Source: Gemmatimonadaceae bacterium | GTDB taxonomy: Bacteria > Gemmatimonadota > Gemmatimonadetes > Gemmatimonadales > Gemmatimonadaceae | DNA length: 64,000 bases | Direction of reading: 5' to 3' | NCBI GenBank assembly: GCA_019637445.1 | Contig: JAHBVS010000001.1 | Span: 779,586-843,585 of the forward strand | In this document: in pieces, positions 41,323-51,700 of the stretch | Layout of the letters: every line of letters starts with the position of its first letter | Numbering within the stretch: the first letter of the stretch is position 1 | The notes under the pieces: generated by a model | The model's database searches: none | The model's input: only the letters and a program-made list of their open reading frames with translations | What the model was told of the DNA's origin: nothing | Position numbers and translations under genes: made by a program

Positions 41323-41658
41323 TCAGGCCGAGGCCTCGCCTTCATCGCCCGTCGCGATCCGCAACGTACGCATCACCCCGACCACGATCACCTTCCCGTC
41401 ACCGTGCTTCCCCGTGCGCGCCGCCCGTCCGATGGCGCGCACGGCTTCCTCCTCGAGTGCATCCGGCACGATCACCTCGACTCGCACCTTGGGTACGGTG
41501 CCGACCACCTCCTCCAGCCCTCGGTCGTTGTGGTGCCCGCCGCGTCCAAACCCACGGGCATCTGTGAATGTCGCACCCGTGAGCCCGTCAATGCGGTGCA
41601 GGCTGGCCGCGACCGCGTCCGCCATAAACGGTTGGATAAACGCAATCACCATTTTCAT
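41323..41658 (-). CDS. P-II-like protein of the Czc operon
   Basis: A 111-residue protein of the P-II (GlnB) fold: M-K-M-V-I-A-F-I-Q-P-F at the start, V-P-K-V-R-V-E-V-I-V-P-D in the middle, and G-K-H-G-D-G-K-V-I-V-V-G-V near the end. The loop at the T-loop position reads G-R-G-G-H-H-N-D-R-G-L-E-E, so the uridylylated Tyr51 of GlnB is missing and two His are present. It starts inside the stop of the RND gene (4-bp overlap). I infer a metal-linked regulatory role, not nitrogen control. Confidence 0.8.
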   Translation of the reverse strand: MKMVIAFIQPFMADAVAASLHRIDGLTGATFTDARGFGRGGHHNDRGLEEVVGTVPKVRVEVIVPDALEEEAVRAIGRAARTGKHGDGKVIVVGVMRTLRIATGDEGEASA

Positions 41659-44600
41659 TGCGCGGCCTCCGTGCGCCGTTCGAAGAGTAGATACAGCAGG
41701 GGCAGGACGAGGAGCGTCAGTAGCGTGGCAGTGATGAGACCGCCGATGACCACCGTCGCGAGGGGTCGCTGCACTTCGGCTCCCGCGCTGCTCGAAAGCG
41801 CCATCGGCAGGAAGCCGAGACTCGCGACCAGAGCCGTCATCAGAACCGGTCGGAGCCTGGTCAAGCCACCCTCACGAACCGCCTCCTCGAGCGCGCGGCC
41901 GTGCTGGCGCAGTTCGTTGATGTACGAGACCATTACGACCCCGTTCAGGACCGCAATGCCGAACAGCGCGATGAAGCCGACGCCCGCCGAGATGCTGAAC
42001 GGCATCCCGCGCGCAAGGAGCGCGAGCACACCACCGACGGTCGCCAACGGGATTCCGGTGAAGACGAGCGCGGCCTGCCGCAACGAGTTGAAGGTGGCGA
42101 AGAGGAGCAGGAAGATGAGGAGGAGCGAGAGCGGGACCACGAGCAGCAACCGCTTGCTCGCACGCTCCAGGTTCTCAAATTGACCTCCGAACTCCGGCCG
42201 ATAGCCGGGCGGGAGTGCTATCGTTCCGTTCTCGAACAGCGCTCGCACGTCTGTCACGAAGCTGCCGATGTCGCGACCGCGGACGTTCCCCTCCACGATC
42301 ACCAAGCGCGATCCATTCTCGTGACTCACCTCGGCGGGGCCGCCGACCTCCTCGACGCGCGCCAACGTGCCGAGGGGCACGCGTTCGCCGTTCGGCGCGC
42401 TCACCAGGATCCGGCTGATCGAAGCCGCATTCGCTCGAACGTCCTCTGGGAAGCGAACGGTCAACGCGAAGCGGCGCTGCCCTTCCAGTACTTGCGATAC
42501 CTGCACGCCTCCGAGAGCCTCGACCACTTGCATCACGTCAGCGGAATTGATGCCGTAGCGCGCCAACTGCTCCGGCAGCACCGAGATCTGGAGCTGTGGA
42601 AGGCCTTCAAGCTGCTGCGCCTTGAACCCGGTGGCTCCGGGCAGCGCGGCCACCGCGGCCACGACCTGTTCTGCGGTCCTACCCAACTGGCCTAGATCGT
42701 CCCCGTAAATCTTGATCGCGAGGTCGCTCCGCACACCGGCGATAAGCTCGTTCACACGCAGTTCGATCGGCTGGCTGAAGCTCACCACCAGACCGGGGAT
42801 CCGAGCGAGCGCCTCGGTCATCACCGCTTCGAGTTCGGCCTTGTCGCTCGCCACCGTCCACTCGTCTGGCGGTGTAAGCAGCACCAGGATGTCACTGATG
42901 TTCACGCCCATCGGATCGGTGGCGATCTCCGCGCGCCCCGTCTTGGACACGACGTCCACTACCTCGTCTGGGAACTCCGCACGCAGGATCGCCTCAACCT
43001 GTGTCGTCTGCCGGACCGATTCTTCGAGCGACACGCTTGGGAGACGGAGCACTTGGAGCGCGAAGGAGCCCTCGTCGAGGCGCGGGATGAACTCAGACCC
43101 GAGGAAAGGAACCGCTGCCAGCGCGATGAGAATCGCGGCACCGGAGCCCGCGAGCACACGCCGCGCGTTCGCAAGGGTCCACTCGAGTGCCGGTGCATAC
43201 AGGCGCTTTGCGCGCTGCACCAGCCATACATCCTCCTCCTCGACCTTGCCCTTGAGGAAGAGCGAAATCAGCACCGGCGTAAGCAGGAAGGTGAGAAGGA
43301 GCGAGCCGACGAGCGCAAACACGACCGTCAGCGCCATCGGGCGGAACATCTTCCCTTCGATGCCCTCCAGCGTCAGGATTGGGAGGTAGACGACGATGAT
43401 GATGCCGATGCCGAACAGAATCGGTCGTCCCACCTCAGCGCACGACTCGAGCACCGAGTGGAGGAAGTTGTCCCCTGGCTTGCGGTGGCCCAGTCGGCGC
43501 ATCGCGTTCTCGACCATCACGACGGACCCGTCGACGACCAAGCCGAAGTCAATCGCCCCGAGGCTCATCAGGCTGCCGGCGATTCCGGCTTTCACCATCA
43601 TACTGAGCGCAAAGAACATCGAGAGCGGAATCGCGGCCGCAACGATGAGCGCGGCGCGGAAGTTGCCGAGCAGGACGAAGAGCACGACGATCACGAGCAG
43701 CGCACCCTCGACGAGATTCTTCTCGACCGTTCCGATCGTGCGCCCGATCAAGTCCGTGCGATCGTAGAATGGCTCCAGACGCACGCCAGGCGGCAACGTG
43801 CGTGCCGCGACGGCGAATTTCTCCTTGACGGCGTTCACCACCGTGCGGGAGTTCTCGCCCATTCGCATCATCACGATGCCAGTGACCACTTCTCCCCTTC
43901 CATCCTTGGTGACCGCTCCCTGTCGGATCGTCGACCCGATCACGACGTCGGCTACATCACCCACGCGTACGGGTGTCCCCCCGCGACTCGCAACCACGAC
44001 ATTGCGAATCTGATCCAAGTCCTGCACCTGACCCACGCCGCGAATGACGAGCTGCTCAGCGCCACGGGTGATGTAGCCGCCGCCGGCATTCTGATTGTTC
44101 TCGGCAACCGCCTCGAGCAACTGCGGCATCGTGAGGTCGTACTGCACGAGCGCCTCCGGCCGCACCAACACCTGGTACTGCTTCTCGAACCCGCCGAACG
44201 CGTTGACCTCCGCCACGCCGGATACCGCGCGCAACTGCGGCGCGACGACCCAGTCCTGAAGCGTGCGCAGTTCCGTGGCGTCGATGCCGGTCCCTGAGTC
44301 TGCCGAGATGGTGTACTGGAAGATCTCTCCGAGCCCGGTCGAGATCGGTCCCATCTCGGGCGTTCCATACCCGGCGGGAATCTCCTCCCGTGCGAGTTGC
44401 AGGCGCTCTTGTACTTGCTGCCGCGCGAAGTAGATGTCGGTGCCTTCTTCGAACACCACCGTCACCTGCGAGAGCCCGAACTTCGAGATCGATCGGATCT
44501 CCTCGAGATTGGGGAGGCCGAACATCGCAAGCTCGACCGGGAGCGTCACCTGCCGCTCGACTTCGGAGGGAGGCAGTGCCGCCGCGTTGGTGTTGACCTG

Positions 44601-44738
44601 GACTTGGACGTTCGTCACGTCCGGTACGGCGTCGATCGGGAGCGCCAACGCACTCCAGATGCCAACGCCGACGAGCAGCGCGGTCATCGCGATGACGAGC
44701 AGGCGTTGGTTGAGCACGAAGCCGATGAGAGGGCGCAT
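41655..44738 (-). CDS. CzcA-type heavy-metal RND efflux pump (divalent cations)
   Basis: A 1027-residue RND pump with 12 helices and two large periplasmic loops. It starts M-R-P-L-I-G-F-V-L-N-Q-R and has P-I-D-A-V-P-D-V-T-N-V-Q-V-Q-V-N-T, typical of heavy-metal RND proteins. In helix 4, D-F-G-L-V-V-D-G-S-V-V-M-V-E-N carries the D-F-G/D-G acidic pattern of the divalent (Co/Zn/Cd/Ni) group, unlike the CusA-type gene at 48796. It takes metal to the CzcC channel with the adaptor encoded upstream. Confidence 0.93.
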   Translation of the reverse strand: MRPLIGFVLNQRLLVIAMTALLVGVGIWSALALPIDAVPDVTNVQVQVNTNAAALPPSEVERQVTLPVELAMFGLPNLEEIRSISKFGLSQVTVVFEEGTDIYFARQQVQERLQLAREEIPAGYGTPEMGPISTGLGEIFQYTISADSGTGIDATELRTLQDWVVAPQLRAVSGVAEVNAFGGFEKQYQVLVRPEALVQYDLTMPQLLEAVAENNQNAGGGYITRGAEQLVIRGVGQVQDLDQIRNVVVASRGGTPVRVGDVADVVIGSTIRQGAVTKDGRGEVVTGIVMMRMGENSRTVVNAVKEKFAVAARTLPPGVRLEPFYDRTDLIGRTIGTVEKNLVEGALLVIVVLFVLLGNFRAALIVAAAIPLSMFFALSMMVKAGIAGSLMSLGAIDFGLVVDGSVVMVENAMRRLGHRKPGDNFLHSVLESCAEVGRPILFGIGIIIVVYLPILTLEGIEGKMFRPMALTVVFALVGSLLLTFLLTPVLISLFLKGKVEEEDVWLVQRAKRLYAPALEWTLANARRVLAGSGAAILIALAAVPFLGSEFIPRLDEGSFALQVLRLPSVSLEESVRQTTQVEAILRAEFPDEVVDVVSKTGRAEIATDPMGVNISDILVLLTPPDEWTVASDKAELEAVMTEALARIPGLVVSFSQPIELRVNELIAGVRSDLAIKIYGDDLGQLGRTAEQVVAAVAALPGATGFKAQQLEGLPQLQISVLPEQLARYGINSADVMQVVEALGGVQVSQVLEGQRRFALTVRFPEDVRANAASISRILVSAPNGERVPLGTLARVEEVGGPAEVSHENGSRLVIVEGNVRGRDIGSFVTDVRALFENGTIALPPGYRPEFGGQFENLERASKRLLLVVPLSLLLIFLLLFATFNSLRQAALVFTGIPLATVGGVLALLARGMPFSISAGVGFIALFGIAVLNGVVMVSYINELRQHGRALEEAVREGGLTRLRPVLMTALVASLGFLPMALSSSAGAEVQRPLATVVIGGLITATLLTLLVLPLLYLLFERRTEAAQ

Positions 44739-44755
44739 AGTTGTGTCCCCCCGGC

Positions 44756-45943
44756 CTAGTGGCCGTGCTCGCCGATCTCGCCCTTGGCGAGTTCGGACCG
44801 GAGCGCGAACGCGCCCGCGATTACGACGCGACTTCCCGCCTGAATCCCGGCGCGAATCACGACGCGATCCCCGTCCACCGTGTCACCGAGTTCGACCGGA
44901 ACGGGCCGGAACTCTCCAGGCGCGTCGCCGGGCACGAACACCACCCGACGACCGTCCACCTCCTGCACGGCGGCCAGGGGGACGACCGGCAGGGCAGGAC
45001 CATCACCGCCGACCTCGATACTCGCCGTCGCGAACATCCCCGGCTTCAGCGCGGTGTGCCCATTCGGAATCTCCACTCGTGCCCGCACGGTGCGCTTCGT
45101 CTCGTCCAGCACGTCGCCGACGTACGCCAGACGCCCGAGGAAGCGCCGTCCGGGGTACGCGGTGACCGTGACAACGACCGACTGCCCCGCCCGTACGCGC
45201 GCGAAGTCTCGTTCGAAGATGTCGAGCTCGATCCACACCACGGAGAGGTCGGCGACGGTGAAGAGCACGTCAGCCGGCCCCACGGCCTCGCCGAGACTCA
45301 CGTTACGCGCGACGACGGTACCGGCGAACGGCGCGATGAGACTATAGGCGGCCCCGGCGCCGTGATCGTGCGCGGCTCCGAGGACGGCGAGGCGCTCCTC
45401 GGTGCTGCGCAACGCCGCCTCGCCTCGACGGAGTTCCGCTTCCGCCAACAGCAACTCCTTCCGGCTGGAGATGCCCTGGGACTCCAGGCGCTGCTCACGT
45501 GCGAAGTTCTCCCTCGCGATTGCGACCAGCTCCTCGCCTTGACGCTCCTCGGCCCGCAGCTGTCCGACCTCGGCGCTCTCGAGCATCGCAAGCACTGCGT
45601 CGCCGCCGACGCGCGCCCCGAGGTCGGCGCGCACCGCCAGCACACGCGCTTCCGTGCGCGAGCCGACGTGACTGACGCGATTCGCGTCATACGTAATGGT
45701 GCCCGTGACCTGCAAGGTGCTCGTCGTGAGCGAATCCACGACCGCGACCCGGATCCCACCGAGTCGGATCGCTGCGGTATCCAGGACGACCAGGTCGGAC
45801 TCGGCGGTCGAGTCCGCCGGCGTCGAGGACACGTCGTCAGCAGGGGAGGCGCCCCCTCCACACGCCAGTGCGGCGTTCGCGGCGAGGAGACAAAGCACAA
45901 GCGCGACCGGCGTTGGTCGCAGGAGTTGGTTGCGAATGGTCAC
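44756..45943 (-). CDS. CzcB-type periplasmic adaptor (membrane fusion lipoprotein)
   Basis: A 395-residue adaptor with a lipobox (A-A-L-A-C-G-G-G), so probably anchored in the inner membrane. The hairpin region E-E-R-Q-G-E-E-L-V-A-I-A-R-E-N-F ... E-A-E-L-R-R-G-E-A-A-L is coiled coil, flanked by lipoyl-like halves (V-L-A-V-R-A-D-L-G-A-R-V and S-L-I-A-P-F-A-G-T-V-V-A-R). It links the RND pump to the outer channel. A-H-D-H-G-A-G may bind metal. Its start overlaps the end of the channel gene by 4 bp. Confidence 0.9.
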   Translation of the reverse strand: MTIRNQLLRPTPVALVLCLLAANAALACGGGASPADDVSSTPADSTAESDLVVLDTAAIRLGGIRVAVVDSLTTSTLQVTGTITYDANRVSHVGSRTEARVLAVRADLGARVGGDAVLAMLESAEVGQLRAEERQGEELVAIARENFAREQRLESQGISSRKELLLAEAELRRGEAALRSTEERLAVLGAAHDHGAGAAYSLIAPFAGTVVARNVSLGEAVGPADVLFTVADLSVVWIELDIFERDFARVRAGQSVVVTVTAYPGRRFLGRLAYVGDVLDETKRTVRARVEIPNGHTALKPGMFATASIEVGGDGPALPVVPLAAVQEVDGRRVVFVPGDAPGEFRPVPVELGDTVDGDRVVIRAGIQAGSRVVIAGAFALRSELAKGEIGEHGH

Positions 45944-47322
45944 GGGATTGTCCTGACAGTGGCGGTGGTCGGACCGCGCGGGCTTGCCGCTGCGGCATTG
46001 ATGGGCTGGAGCGTTGCAGCGGATGGCGTGAGCTGGCCAGTCGCCGCCTCGAGCTGGACGAGCGCGTCACGCTGCGCGAGCCACGCGTCCCAGTAGCCGA
46101 ACTCCGCGTCGAGGAGCTGGTTGCGCAGGAGCAGCAGGGTCGACAGGTCAATCTTGCCTGCACCGTATGCCGTCTCGAGGAGAGCCGCGTTCTCGTGGGC
46201 GAGTGCGAGCACCTCGCGCTCGTAGACTCGCGCCTCCTCCACTGCAGTCCGGTACGCCTGCTCAGCGACGGCCACGTCGGTCTCGACGCGAAGCCGGACC
46301 GACCGTCGCGCAAATTGCGCCTGATCCACCAGAGCCCGTCGCTGGTCTCGGAGACCCTGATTGCGATTGAAGATCGGGAGTGTCAGACCCCAGGCAGGAC
46401 CGAACTGCAGCGAGCCGTCGTCTGGCGACCGGACTCCGCCCACACCGATGCGAAGGTTCGGGAACGCCTCCCGCCGCCCGAGGGCGAGGAGCGTTTCGGC
46501 CTCCCGCACGGCCTGGCCCGCTGCGGCGAGATCCGGCCGGTTGGTGAGCGCGAGCACGAGGAGCGAATCACCTGACAGCCCTTCCAGGCCGTTCAACGAG
46601 TCGCCAGTCGAGTCCGCGACCAGCCGAAACGGCGCTCCCGACTCAAGTCCGATGAGTAGCCGTAGTTCCAACTCCGCAGTGGCGGCGGCGCGGCGCGCGC
46701 CCAAGACGCGGCCGCGCGCTCGGCCGGCTTCGATTACGGCAAGATTCGCATCGAGCCTGCTGATCTCGCCCTCGCGCAGCTGGATCTGCACCGCTGCGAG
46801 CAGCCGTTCGACCAGCGCGAGCGCCTCGGACGCGACGGAGAGCCGCCGCTCCGCCGCGACCGCGCGGTAAAACGCAGCGCTAGACTCGGCAATGGTGAGA
46901 CGACCGGCCTCCTGCAGGGAGAATGAGGCACGCGCCGATCCAAAGCGGGCGACGTCGGTGCGTAATCCGCGCTGTCCTGCGAATTCGATCTCCTGAAGAA
47001 CCGTAAACTGGAGCTGGTCCTCGGCAGTCCCGAGAGTTCCGCCAGCCGACTGCGCGGCGAACTCCGGGTTCGAACGCAGCACCCGCGTCTGGCGCAACGC
47101 GCCGCGGGCGATCGCCGTCTCCTGGCGAACGCCGAGTAAGGACGGGTTTCGCGCAAGGGCGAGCCGGCGAACGTCGTGCAGCGCGAGGACGAGCGTGTCC
47201 GACGGTGCCGGCGGACCGGACGACTGTGCTGACGCCGATGTCGCAACGCCCGCGCACAGGAGAAACGCAATGGCGGAAAGGGAGAACCGGGATCGACGGG
47301 ACAAGCAGGATCCAGATGGCAT
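45940..47322 (-). CDS. CzcC-type TolC-family outer membrane channel
   Basis: Start at ATG 47322, giving a signal peptide ending A-S-A-Q. The 460-residue protein has two OEP repeats with long helical stretches (A-I-A-R-G-A-L-R-Q-T-R-V-L-R-S-N-P-E, and A-R-R-S-V-R-L-R-V-E-T-D-V-A-V-A-E-Q-A-Y) and the N-R-P-D-L motif. It forms the outer channel of the Czc efflux system. The frame extends upstream to 47418, but without a signal at that end. Confidence 0.87.
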   Translation of the reverse strand: MPSGSCLSRRSRFSLSAIAFLLCAGVATSASAQSSGPPAPSDTLVLALHDVRRLALARNPSLLGVRQETAIARGALRQTRVLRSNPEFAAQSAGGTLGTAEDQLQFTVLQEIEFAGQRGLRTDVARFGSARASFSLQEAGRLTIAESSAAFYRAVAAERRLSVASEALALVERLLAAVQIQLREGEISRLDANLAVIEAGRARGRVLGARRAAATAELELRLLIGLESGAPFRLVADSTGDSLNGLEGLSGDSLLVLALTNRPDLAAAGQAVREAETLLALGRREAFPNLRIGVGGVRSPDDGSLQFGPAWGLTLPIFNRNQGLRDQRRALVDQAQFARRSVRLRVETDVAVAEQAYRTAVEEARVYEREVLALAHENAALLETAYGAGKIDLSTLLLLRNQLLDAEFGYWDAWLAQRDALVQLEAATGQLTPSAATLQPINAAAASPRGPTTATVRTIP

Positions 47323-47536
47323 TCGATTGAGACTCCGAAGGACCTCGTCGGGGGCCGGGCTCGAGTGCGAGAGGCGCGATGGCGCACCGTCTGCAATGCG
47401 GAGTGGCACCAGCAGCACCTCACGGTGCGGCCTCGGCGTGGGCGACGAGATGTTGGGGCTCGCCTCGGGGGCGAGCGCACGGCGCAGTCTTGAGCCCCCT
47501 CAGCCCGTATGGCTGCGAGGGAGCGCCGCGCGAGAC

Positions 47537-47950
47537 TCAGCCGATCGGCGGTCGAAGATCTGGTTGCGCGCTGCGGCTCGCGGGGACTCGGTCGGGTGCC
47601 GCAATTGGACGATCGCGGTGCGCTACAACCGCGTGGCTGGCCTCAGCAATGACCACCCGGCCCACGTGCGCGTGAACGTGGTGGCACGCGTGCCGATCGT
47701 GGCCCGCCGGCGCGGACGAACGTTCCCCAGGATGTCCAGAGTCGTCGTCCACTGCGCCCGGGCCGAGGTCTCCGTGCGCCGCGTGAGTCGCGGCGTGACG
47801 TCCCGATCCGTCGATCTCCGTCAGTTCCTCGTGCGTTGCATCGCCGTCGTGAACGTCCGCGAACAGCGATTCGGCCGTGAAGATGCCGAAACACAGAGCG
47901 AGAACGAGCGCGATGTAGCAGCGCAGTGAAGTAAACCGCGAGAGCCGCAT
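47537..47950 (-). CDS. Small exported His-rich protein ahead of the Czc operon
   Basis: Read from ATG 47950 (M-R-L-S-R-F-T-S-L-R-C-Y), 137 residues with a hydrophobic signal ending E-S-L-F-A-D-V. The mature part is rich in His (T-H-A-A-H-G-D, G-H-D-R-H-A-C-H-H-V-H-A-H-V-G) and Asp. It has no known domain; it could be a periplasmic metal buffer or chaperone for the Czc pump. A possible -10 (TATATT, 47957-47962, minus strand) sits so close to the ATG that the message may be leaderless. A GTG at 47977 is the alternative start. Confidence 0.65.
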   Translation of the reverse strand: MRLSRFTSLRCYIALVLALCFGIFTAESLFADVHDGDATHEELTEIDGSGRHAATHAAHGDLGPGAVDDDSGHPGERSSAPAGHDRHACHHVHAHVGRVVIAEASHAVVAHRDRPIAAPDRVPASRSAQPDLRPPIG

Positions 47951-48012
47951 GAGGAGGAATATAGTGTCGTCCCGCACTCCGGTGCTACCAAGGGTCCGCG
48001 ATTATCTCTCGC

Positions 48013-48642
48013 TCAACCTTTTGCGGCGCCGCGCGACGCGGCCACTCCCGGTCCGACTGCCGCAACGCTGGCGGTCGACTGTTCGCGGACTCGCCGTCCG
48101 ATACGCAGGGCGCCACGGAGGACGAGCCAGCAGACGATCAACCCGATGGCGAGATCGGGTATCGCGGAGTCGAGCAGCGCCACGAGCGCGCCGGCGAGCA
48201 GTACGCCGAGGTTCGCCTGCACGTCGGTGGCGGAGAAGATCCAGGCAGCCTGCAGATGGACCTCGCCGTGTCGATGGCGGCGAAGGAGGGCGAGGCACCA
48301 GATGTTGACAGCGAGTGCTGCGATGGAGACCGCGACCATGGCCGGCGGCTCCGGCGCACTGCCCAGAACCGCGCGCCGCGCCAGCTCGAGCATCGCCAGC
48401 ACGGCGAGACCGAGCTGGACGCGGCCTGCGAACCGCGCGGCCCGCAGCTTGCGCGACTCGGTCGCGCCGATCGCAAGCAGGGCGAGCAAGTAGACGGCGG
48501 CATCGGCCCCCATATCGAGGCCGTCGGCGATGAGGCCCATCGACTCCGCTCGCCAGCCACTGGCGAGTTCGACGAAGAACATCGTGCCGTTCAGCGCGAA
48601 CAGCGTGCTCAACGCGCGACGCCCGAGATGCTCGTTACCCAT
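48013..48642 (-). CDS. Short cation diffusion facilitator (CDF) transporter
   Basis: Start at ATG 48642 (M-G-N-E-H-L-G-R-R-A-L); 209 residues with six hydrophobic segments. A-D-G-L-D-M-G-A-D-A in helix 2 and A-T-D-V-Q-A-N in helix 5 are the CDF metal-binding pattern (D-x-x-x-D). The cytoplasmic C-terminal domain of normal CDF proteins (about 300 residues) is absent, as in a short CDF branch. It would export Zn2+ or Co2+. It is separate from the Czc operon by 62 bp, on the same strand, and has its own spacer. Confidence 0.82.
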   Translation of the reverse strand: MGNEHLGRRALSTLFALNGTMFFVELASGWRAESMGLIADGLDMGADAAVYLLALLAIGATESRKLRAARFAGRVQLGLAVLAMLELARRAVLGSAPEPPAMVAVSIAALAVNIWCLALLRRHRHGEVHLQAAWIFSATDVQANLGVLLAGALVALLDSAIPDLAIGLIVCWLVLRGALRIGRRVREQSTASVAAVGPGVAASRGAAKG

Positions 48643-48795
48643 CACGCATCTTCGACTGGCAAGCGCAAATCCACAACCTGCAAGCAAGTCCTGCAGCACC
48701 ACCCCGATGCCAGTACGGCGACCTGACGCACGCTCGGCTTCGATCCAAGGCCAGCGACACGATCCCGCACCCGGCATTCAGGCCCCAGTCGCCCA

Positions 48796-51700
48796 CTAGC
48801 TGAGGTTAGCACCGGCCCTCCGCAATCCCCACTCCCGCCAGAGCGAGTATGCCGCCGGAATCACGAGCAGCGTGAGGACGGTGCTTGACACCATTCCTCC
48901 AACCATCGGGGCCGCGATGCGCTTCATCACGCTCGACCCGGCTCCATCGGTCCACATAATCGGAAACAAGCCAGCCATGATGGCCGTGACCGTCATCAAT
49001 TTTGGCCGCACCCGTTCGACCGCACCTTCAATCACCGCGCGGTAAAGAACGCTCCCGTCCGGTGCCGCGTCGGGCGGAAGCTGACTCAACGCCGCCTTCC
49101 AAGCGTGGTCCAAGTAGATGACCATCACTACACCGGTCTCGGCGGCCACGCCTGCCAACGCAATGAACCCCACCGCGACGGCGACGGACCAGTTGTATCC
49201 AAGGAGGTACACCAACCAGAGGCCACCCACGAGCGCGAAGGGAAGCGAGAGCAGCACCAAGAACGTTTCGGCCGCATTGCGGAAGTTCAGATAGAGGAGC
49301 AGCACGATGATCGAGAGTGTCACGGGAATCACTACGCGCATCGTGCGGCGAGCACGCTCCATATACTCGTATTGTCCACTCCACCGCAGCGAATAGCCGG
49401 CCGGCAACGCGACCTGCTCGGCGACCGTGCGTCTCGCCTCCTCTACGTAGCTGCCGACATCCCGGCCCGTAACGTCCACGTACACCCACGCCGTCGGAAC
49501 CGCGCCCTCCGTCCGCACGACCATCGGGCCGGGACTCAGCCGGATGCTCGCGATCTGTCCAAGCGGGATCTGTGCGGCAGCCCGCCCGGATGCCTGCCCA
49601 ACGGCCATCCCAGCCATACTCGCCGCGGCCGTTGCCATCGGTCCCGCGACCGTCGCGGGCACGAGGACCTCCGCGAGTTGCTCGGGCGACTCGCGCAGTT
49701 CCTGCGGGTAGCGCACGCGGACGCCGTAACGCTCGCGTCCCTCGACGGTCTCCGTGATGACCATCCCGCCGACTGCCGCGGCAATCACATCCTGCGCGTC
49801 GGCGACATTGATTCCGTAGCGCGCGGCGGCCGTCCGGTCGAGTTCAATGTCGACGTAGTAGCCGCTGACAGCCCGCTCAGCGAACACGCTACGGGTGCCC
49901 GGCACCATCTGGACCGCGGCCTCGACCTGACGGGCCACCTCCTCGAGCACCCCGAGATCCGGCCCGAACACCTTGACGCCTACCGGCGTGCGGATACCCG
50001 TGGCGAGCATGTCGATGCGCCCCTTGATGGGCATCGTCCACGCGTTGATGATCCCAGGCATTCGTACCGCGCGGTCCATCTCGTCGATGAGGCCCTCGAG
50101 CGTGATGCCCGGCCGCCACGCCGACTCCGGCTTCAGCGAGATTGTGGTCTCGATCATGTCGAGGCCCGCGGGATCCGTGGCCGTCTCCGCACGACCGGCC
50201 TTGCCCCAGACACGCTCCACCTCGGGGAAGCTCTGCAGGATGCTGTCCTGCGTGGTGAGCAGCGCACGTGCGCGCGCCACGCTCAGTCCTGGGAGGGTTT
50301 GCGGCATGAAGAGAATCGTCCCCTCCTCCACCGGCGGCATGAACTCGCTGCCAGTCCGCGCCCAGGGGACCCAACTGAGGATCAGGACGGCAGCTGCGGC
50401 CGTCAGGACGCCCCATCGGCGGCGCAGGACCGCATCGATCAGCGGCCGATACCAACGCACCAGAACGCGGTTGAGCGGGTTGGATGCCTCGCGGTAGATG
50501 CGACCCCTCACGAATAGCCCCATCGCAACGGGCACCAGCGTGACGGACAGCAGGCTCGCCGCCGCCATCGCAAACGTCTTGGTGAAGGCGAGCGGCTTGA
50601 ACATCCGTCCCTCCTGGCCCTCAAGCGCGAAGACGGGCAGGAACGACACCGTGATGATGAGCAGCGAGAAGAACAGCGCCGGTCCCACCTCCTGCGCCGA
50701 GGTCACGACGATGCGCCATCGCTCGCGGGCGCTGAGGCTCCGCGTGTCAAACCAGCGCGCGTCCCGATCATCGCGGGGAGGCAAGGCGCGTTCCAGGTGT
50801 TTGTGCATATTCTCGATCATCACAATCGCCGCATCAATCATCGCGCCGATGGCAATCGCGATTCCGCCCAATGACATAATATCCGCGCTGACGCCCACCC
50901 AACGCATGGCGAGGAAGGCGATCAGGATGCCGATCGGGAGCGTGACGATGGCGACCAGCGCCGAACGCAGGTGCAGCAAGAAGGCGATGCAGACCAACGC
51001 CACCACGAGCGACTCCTCGATCAACTTGGCGCGCAGGTTCTCGACCGCGTGGTGGATCAGCGCCGAGCGGTCGTACACTGGGGTGATGACCACGCCAGCC
51101 GGCAGTCCCGCCTGCAGCTCCGCAAGCCGGGCCTTCACGCGCTCGATGACGGCCAACGCATTCTCGCCAATGCGCATCACGACGATGCCCCCGACCGCGT
51201 CTCCGCGGCCGTCGAGGTCGGCAATGCCGCGCCGCACCGCGGGCCCGACGCCGACCGTCGCCACGTCCCCCACCCGCACGGGCGTGCCGGACGCCCTCGC
51301 CCCCACCACGACAGCCTCGATGTCGGCGACCGAGCCGAGGTAGCCGAGCCCGCGCACCATAAACTCGCGCTCGCTCAACTCCATCACCATCGCCCCGACA
51401 TCGTTGTTGGCGCGCTGCACCGCCGCCATCACCTGCGGCACGCTCACGCCAAAGGCCCGGAGCCGTGCCGGATCGAGGTCGACCTGGTACTGCTTCTCAT
51501 AGCCGCCGATGCTGGCTACCTCGCTGACGCCGGGTACCGCCGTGAGCTGGTAACGCAGCGTCCAGTCCTGCAGGCTGCGCAGCTCGGCGAGCGTCATCCG
51601 GCCGCTGCGGTCCTCGAGGGCGTACTGGTAGACCCAGCCGAGGCCCGTGGCGTCCGGCCCCAATCGTGCCTGTGCGCCCTCAGGCAGGCGCGACTGGATG

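Noticed and set aside
46989-47005. GTAAA and TTTAC words inside coding regions such as the CzcC and CusA genes
   Set aside because: They occur singly without the N5-spaced partner and lie in the middle of genes.
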